This document shows positions 48,745-51,360 of a stretch of 51,360 nt of DNA, in pieces (position 1 is the stretch's first letter; each line of letters starts with the position of its first letter). Below the pieces are notes generated by a model. It was not told the origin of the DNA. It ran no database searches and worked only from the letters and a program-made list of their open reading frames with translations. The DNA is taken from positions 1-51,360 of the forward strand of contig JAZKGQ010000005.1 of NCBI GenBank assembly GCA_040385825.1. The letters are read 5' to 3'. This stretch comes from JANNNF01 sp040385825 (GTDB lineage: Bacteria > Pseudomonadota > Alphaproteobacteria > Rhodobacterales > Rhodobacteraceae). The translations under genes and the position numbers were made by a program.

Positions 48745-49098
48745 ATGATCCGGTATCTGCGATATCTTGTTCTGGCGGCTTTGGGGCTGTCGCTGCTGAC
48801 GGTGGCGCTTGCAAACCGCGATGTGGTGACGGTGCGGGCGCTGTCGCCCGATCTGGCCGCGCTGACCGGGTTCAGCTGGCAGATGCAGTTGCCGATGTTT
48901 CTGGTGATCTTTGGCGGCATCGTGGCGGGGCTGCTGATCGGCTTTGTCTGGGAATGGGTGCGCGAGATGAAGCATCGCTCCACCGCTTCGGTGAAAACCC
49001 GCGAGGTGACGCGGCTGGAACGCGAGCTGGCGGTGTTGCGCGATTCGTCCGAAACCCCGCGTGACGATGTGCTGGCCCTGCTGGACCGGCCCAAATAG
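48745..49098 (+). CDS. lapA: LapA family (DUF1049) membrane protein
   Basis: 117 residues with two membrane segments: YLRYLVLAALGLSLLTVALANRD (residues 4-26) and LPMFLVIFGGIVAGLLIGFVWEW (residues of about 49-71). A charged, probably coiled-coil cytoplasmic tail follows (EVTRLERELAVLRDSS). LapA acts with LapB in lipopolysaccharide assembly control in enterobacteria; here only the membrane subunit is seen. It lies between ihfB and trpF, as in related genomes. Confidence 0.85.
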   Translation: MIRYLRYLVLAALGLSLLTVALANRDVVTVRALSPDLAALTGFSWQMQLPMFLVIFGGIVAGLLIGFVWEWVREMKHRSTASVKTREVTRLERELAVLRDSSETPRDDVLALLDRPK

Positions 49099-49101
49099 GC
49101 G

Positions 49102-49740
49102 ATGGGTGCTATCCGGGTAAAGATATGCGGGTTGCGGACGGCGGCCGATGTTGCGGCTGTTGCCGGGGCAGGGGCGGCCTATGCGGGCTTTGTGTTCTTC
49201 CCCAAAAGCCCGCGCCATCTGACATTGACCGCCGCGCGTGCGCTGGCGCAGGAGGCACCGGTCGGGCTGGCCAAGGTCGCGCTGACGGTCGATGCCGACG
49301 ACGCCTTTCTGGACGCGCTGATGGGTCAGGTGCCGCTGGACATGCTGCAACTGCATGGGCATGAATCGCCCGACCGCGTGGCGCAGGTCCGCGCCCGCTA
49401 TGGCCTGCCGGTGATGAAGGCGGTGGGTGTGGCGGATGAGGGCGATCTGGCGCTGTTGCAGGACTATTCCCTTGCCGCCGACCAGATCCTGATCGACGCC
49501 AAACCCCCCAAGGGGGCCGATCTGCCGGGCGGCAATGGCCTGACCTTTGACTGGCGTTTGCTGGTGGGGCGCAAATGGCTGCGTCCGTGGATGCTGGCGG
49601 GCGGGCTGACGCCCGCGAACGTGGCGGCGGCCGTGCGTTTGACAGGCGCGCGGCAGGTCGATGTATCGTCCGGCGTGGAATCTGCACCGGGAGTCAAGGA
49701 TCACGCCGCGATCACCGCCTTCGTGCAGGCGGCAGGATAG
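49102..49740 (+). CDS. trpF: phosphoribosylanthranilate isomerase
   Basis: 212 residues, a (beta/alpha)8 barrel. It catalyses the Amadori rearrangement in tryptophan synthesis. VKICGLRTAADVAA (catalytic Cys8), AGFVFFPKSPRHL, LQLHGHESPDRVAQVRA, DQILIDAKPP, AGGLTPANVAAAVRLTGARQVDVSSGVESAPGVKD: the last two blocks bind the phosphate, and the catalytic Asp is in the ILIDAK stretch. It starts 3 bases after lapA. trpB, its usual next gene, is separated by a toxin-antitoxin pair. Confidence 0.95.
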   Translation: MGAIRVKICGLRTAADVAAVAGAGAAYAGFVFFPKSPRHLTLTAARALAQEAPVGLAKVALTVDADDAFLDALMGQVPLDMLQLHGHESPDRVAQVRARYGLPVMKAVGVADEGDLALLQDYSLAADQILIDAKPPKGADLPGGNGLTFDWRLLVGRKWLRPWMLAGGLTPANVAAAVRLTGARQVDVSSGVESAPGVKDHAAITAFVQAAG

Positions 49741-50127
49741 TTACCAGACCCGGCGAAGCGCCAGTGTATCAAACACCGTATCCGCCGAGATCAGGGGCAC
49801 ATCCATCACCCGCGCCGTCGCCGCGATCATCCGGTCAAACGGGTCGCGGTGCGGCCAGTCAAGGGTGCCTGCCTGCAAGGCAATGGCGGGGGTGAAAGGG
49901 GCGACCTTGCTGCCTTGCGTTTCGATCAGCATATCCATCTGATCCAGCCAGCGGCCCATATCGGGCCATTTGCCCAGATGCACCTTCTGACTGATCTCAT
50001 AGACCGTGATCGGGCTTATCCAGATCACCTCTGCCTGTTGCATCGCATCGACGGCGCGTCTTGAAAGCCTTTCGTCGTCATTCAGCGTCCAGGCCCAGAC
50101 ATGGGTGTCGATCAGAACATCGGTCAA
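49741..50127 (-). CDS. PIN-domain toxin, VapC family
   Basis: 128 residues. The PIN nuclease core has Asp7 in DVLIDTHVWAWTL, a Glu in VYEISQKVHLGKW, and Asp residues in DPFDRMIAATARVMDVPLISAD. Such toxins cleave tRNA or rRNA and stop growth when the antitoxin is lost. The start overlaps the antitoxin by 4 bases (ATGA). The stop abuts the trpF stop, in convergent orientation. Confidence 0.92.
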   Translation of the reverse strand: MTDVLIDTHVWAWTLNDDERLSRRAVDAMQQAEVIWISPITVYEISQKVHLGKWPDMGRWLDQMDMLIETQGSKVAPFTPAIALQAGTLDWPHRDPFDRMIAATARVMDVPLISADTVFDTLALRRVW

Positions 50128-50366
50128 TCCCGGCCTTCCCAGTCCAGCAATTCTTCCTCTGACATCGGTTCAAGAAAATCCGGGATCGGGCCTGTCAGCA
50201 CATGCTTCAAAATGCCGAACCGGAACGGCCGTTTTTCAACCACCGGCACCGCCACCAGCCGCACCACCGGCTTGTTGTTGCGCGCGATGATAACTTCCTC
50301 GCCCGCCTCTGCCGCCTCGATCAGCTTGGACAGGTTGGTTTTCGCGTCGTGAATGTTCATCTGCAT
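50124..50366 (-). CDS. Phd/YefM-type antitoxin
   Basis: 80 residues. The N-terminal DNA-binding part MQMNIHDAKTNLSKLIEAAEAGEEVIIARNNKPVVRLV is the classic Phd/YefM fold. The C-terminal part (PIPDFLEPMSEEELLDWEG) is the toxin-binding tail. It precedes the toxin, as in type II systems. CGGAGGTG is an excellent ribosome site 5 bases before the ATG at 50366. An ATG two codons later is an alternative. It should repress its own operon via the palindrome at 50380. Confidence 0.9.
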   Translation of the reverse strand: MQMNIHDAKTNLSKLIEAAEAGEEVIIARNNKPVVRLVAVPVVEKRPFRFGILKHVLTGPIPDFLEPMSEEELLDWEGRD

Positions 50367-50379
50367 GGCGGCACCTCCG

Positions 50380-50391
50380 GGTTAGCTAACC
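50380..50391. promoter_or_regulatory. palindrome, likely toxin-antitoxin operator
   Basis: GGTTAGCTAACC is a perfect 12-base palindrome 14 bases before the antitoxin start codon, overlapping the expected promoter. Adjacent CTAGC half-matches the site (TAGCTAACCTAGC). Phd-type antitoxins autoregulate at such sites. Confidence 0.55.
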
Positions 50392-50477
50392 TAGCAAATC
50401 CGGCTCCGTTTTTCAACCCGGCTTTACCTCGCCCCCCTGCGGCGCTACATGCGAGGGGGAACACCAAGGGGGATGAA

Positions 50478-51360
50478 ATGGCCGAGGACGGGATCAACAG
50501 CTTTATGACCGGGCCGGATGAACAGGGCCGCTTTGGCATGTTCGGCGGGCGGTTTGTCAGTGAAACCCTGATGCCGCTGATCCTTGATCTGGAGGCCCGC
50601 TATGAATTTGCCAAGACCGACCCCACCTTCTGGGCGGAAATGGACGATCTGTGGAAGCATTATGTCGGCCGCCCCTCGCCGCTGTACTACGCCGACCGGC
50701 TGACCCGGCATCTTGGCGGCGCGAAGATCTACCTCAAGCGGGATGAGTTGAACCACACCGGGGCGCACAAGATCAACAATGTGCTGGGCCAGATCATCCT
50801 GGCCCGCCGCATGGGCAAGACCCGCATCATCGCGGAAACCGGGGCAGGGCAGCACGGGGTGGCCACCGCCACCGTCTGCGCCAAGTTCGGGCTGCAATGC
50901 GTGGTCTACATGGGCGCGCATGATGTGGAACGGCAGGCCCCGAATGTGTTCCGCATGCGTCTGTTGGGGGCCGAGGTTATCCCGGTCACCTCTGGTCGTG
51001 GCACGCTGAAAGACGCGATGAACGATGCGCTGCGCGACTGGGTGACCAACGTGCGCGACACGTTCTACTGCATCGGCACGGTCGCTGGCCCGCATCCCTA
51101 CCCCGCGATGGTGCGCGATTTCCAAAGCATCATCGGCAAGGAAGTGCGCTGGCAACTGGCCGAACAGGAAGGCGAAGGGCGCCTGCCCGATACCGTGATC
51201 GCAGCCATCGGTGGCGGGTCCAACGCCATGGGGCTGTTCTACCCGTTCCTTGACGATCCGTCCGTGAACATCATCGGCGTAGAGGCCGGCGGCAAGGGCG
51301 TGGACGACCGCATGCAGCATTGCGCCAGCCTGACCGGCGGTCGCCCCGGCGTGCTGCACG
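50478..51360 (+). CDS. trpB: tryptophan synthase beta subunit (partial, runs off the window)
   Basis: 294 residues are present of about 400. It condenses indole and serine with PLP. The PLP lysine is Lys98 in LNHTGAHKINNVLGQ, and ETGAGQHGVATATVCAKFGL and the phosphate-binding IGGGSNAMGLFYPF are intact. The N-terminus MAEDGINSFMTGPDEQGRFGMFGGRFVSETLMPL is complete. The ATG at 50478 follows CAAGGGGG. It is transcribed away from the toxin-antitoxin pair, so it needs its own promoter between 50392 and 50477 or read-through. trpA probably follows outside the window. Confidence 0.95.
   Translation, partial: MAEDGINSFMTGPDEQGRFGMFGGRFVSETLMPLILDLEARYEFAKTDPTFWAEMDDLWKHYVGRPSPLYYADRLTRHLGGAKIYLKRDELNHTGAHKINNVLGQIILARRMGKTRIIAETGAGQHGVATATVCAKFGLQCVVYMGAHDVERQAPNVFRMRLLGAEVIPVTSGRGTLKDAMNDALRDWVTNVRDTFYCIGTVAGPHPYPAMVRDFQSIIGKEVRWQLAEQEGEGRLPDTVIAAIGGGSNAMGLFYPFLDDPSVNIIGVEAGGKGVDDRMQHCASLTGGRPGVLH

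Noticed and set aside
1..51360. CRISPR arrays, tRNA or rRNA genes, transposases or integrase attachment sites
   Set aside because: I looked in the intergenic gaps and found no regularly spaced repeats, cloverleaf-like sequences or transposase or integrase frames.

Overview
The window is a high-GC bacterial chromosome segment that reads as a free-living alphaproteobacterium of the Rhodobacterales (Rhodobacteraceae; Rhodobacter/Paracoccus-like). This rests on four things: the SAM/SAH riboswitch in front of metK, a class typical of this order; the familiar blocks miaB-phoH-ybeY-corC-lnt-metK-trmB and aroA-cmk-rpsA-ihfB-lapA-trpF-trpB; the membrane-anchored CycM cytochrome next to pheA; and a recurring intergenic hairpin plus GAGGATATTTG box. 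I found no prophage, transposase, CRISPR array, rRNA or tRNA.

Layout. 1-8.5 kb: DUF1489 protein, adenosylcobalamin-dependent ribonucleotide reductase, a GATase1-AraC regulator and a Rieske oxygenase resembling glycine betaine monooxygenase (GbcA) that lies behind a cobalamin riboswitch, a phospholipase-D-family protein and a Tat-exported MBL-fold hydrolase. 8.5-12 kb: small zincin, gltX, MATE efflux pump. 12-16.7 kb: tandem glycine riboswitch with gcvT-gcvH-gcvP. 16.8-20 kb: nudC, a SRPBCC protein, pheA (reverse) and cycM. 20-27 kb: yejABEF-type peptide ABC transporter with a coupled family-4 glycosyltransferase. 27-31 kb (reverse): D,D-carboxypeptidase with SPOR domain, HAD hydrolase, GT2-like protein. 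31-41.5 kb: GFA protein, miaB, an OmpA-like protein and a lipoprotein that share a Cys-bounded segment, phoH, ybeY, corC, lnt, metK (SAM/SAH riboswitch), a second Tat MBL protein, trmB. 41.7-51.4 kb: a third MBL protein, aroA, cmk, a nitroreductase and a DUF3885 protein inserted before rpsA, ihfB, lapA, trpF, a Phd/VapC-type toxin-antitoxin pair inserted before trpB, and trpB running off the end.

A recurring theme is one-carbon and cobalamin metabolism. Three riboswitches of different classes control betaine demethylation (cobalamin), glycine cleavage (glycine) and SAM synthesis (SAM/SAH), and a B12-dependent reductase sits beside the first. By inference, betaine is demethylated towards glycine, glycine feeds methylene-THF, and the one-carbon units reach methionine and SAM.

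The most unusual observations are the cobalamin riboswitch upstream of a GbcA-like gene, the shared segment in the OmpA/lipoprotein pair, a four-copy terminator-linked repeat always found after gene ends, an antiterminator-like three-arm repeat between aroA and cmk, and a possible attenuator with a short leader ORF in front of pheA. All assignments come from reading the sequence; no searches were run.
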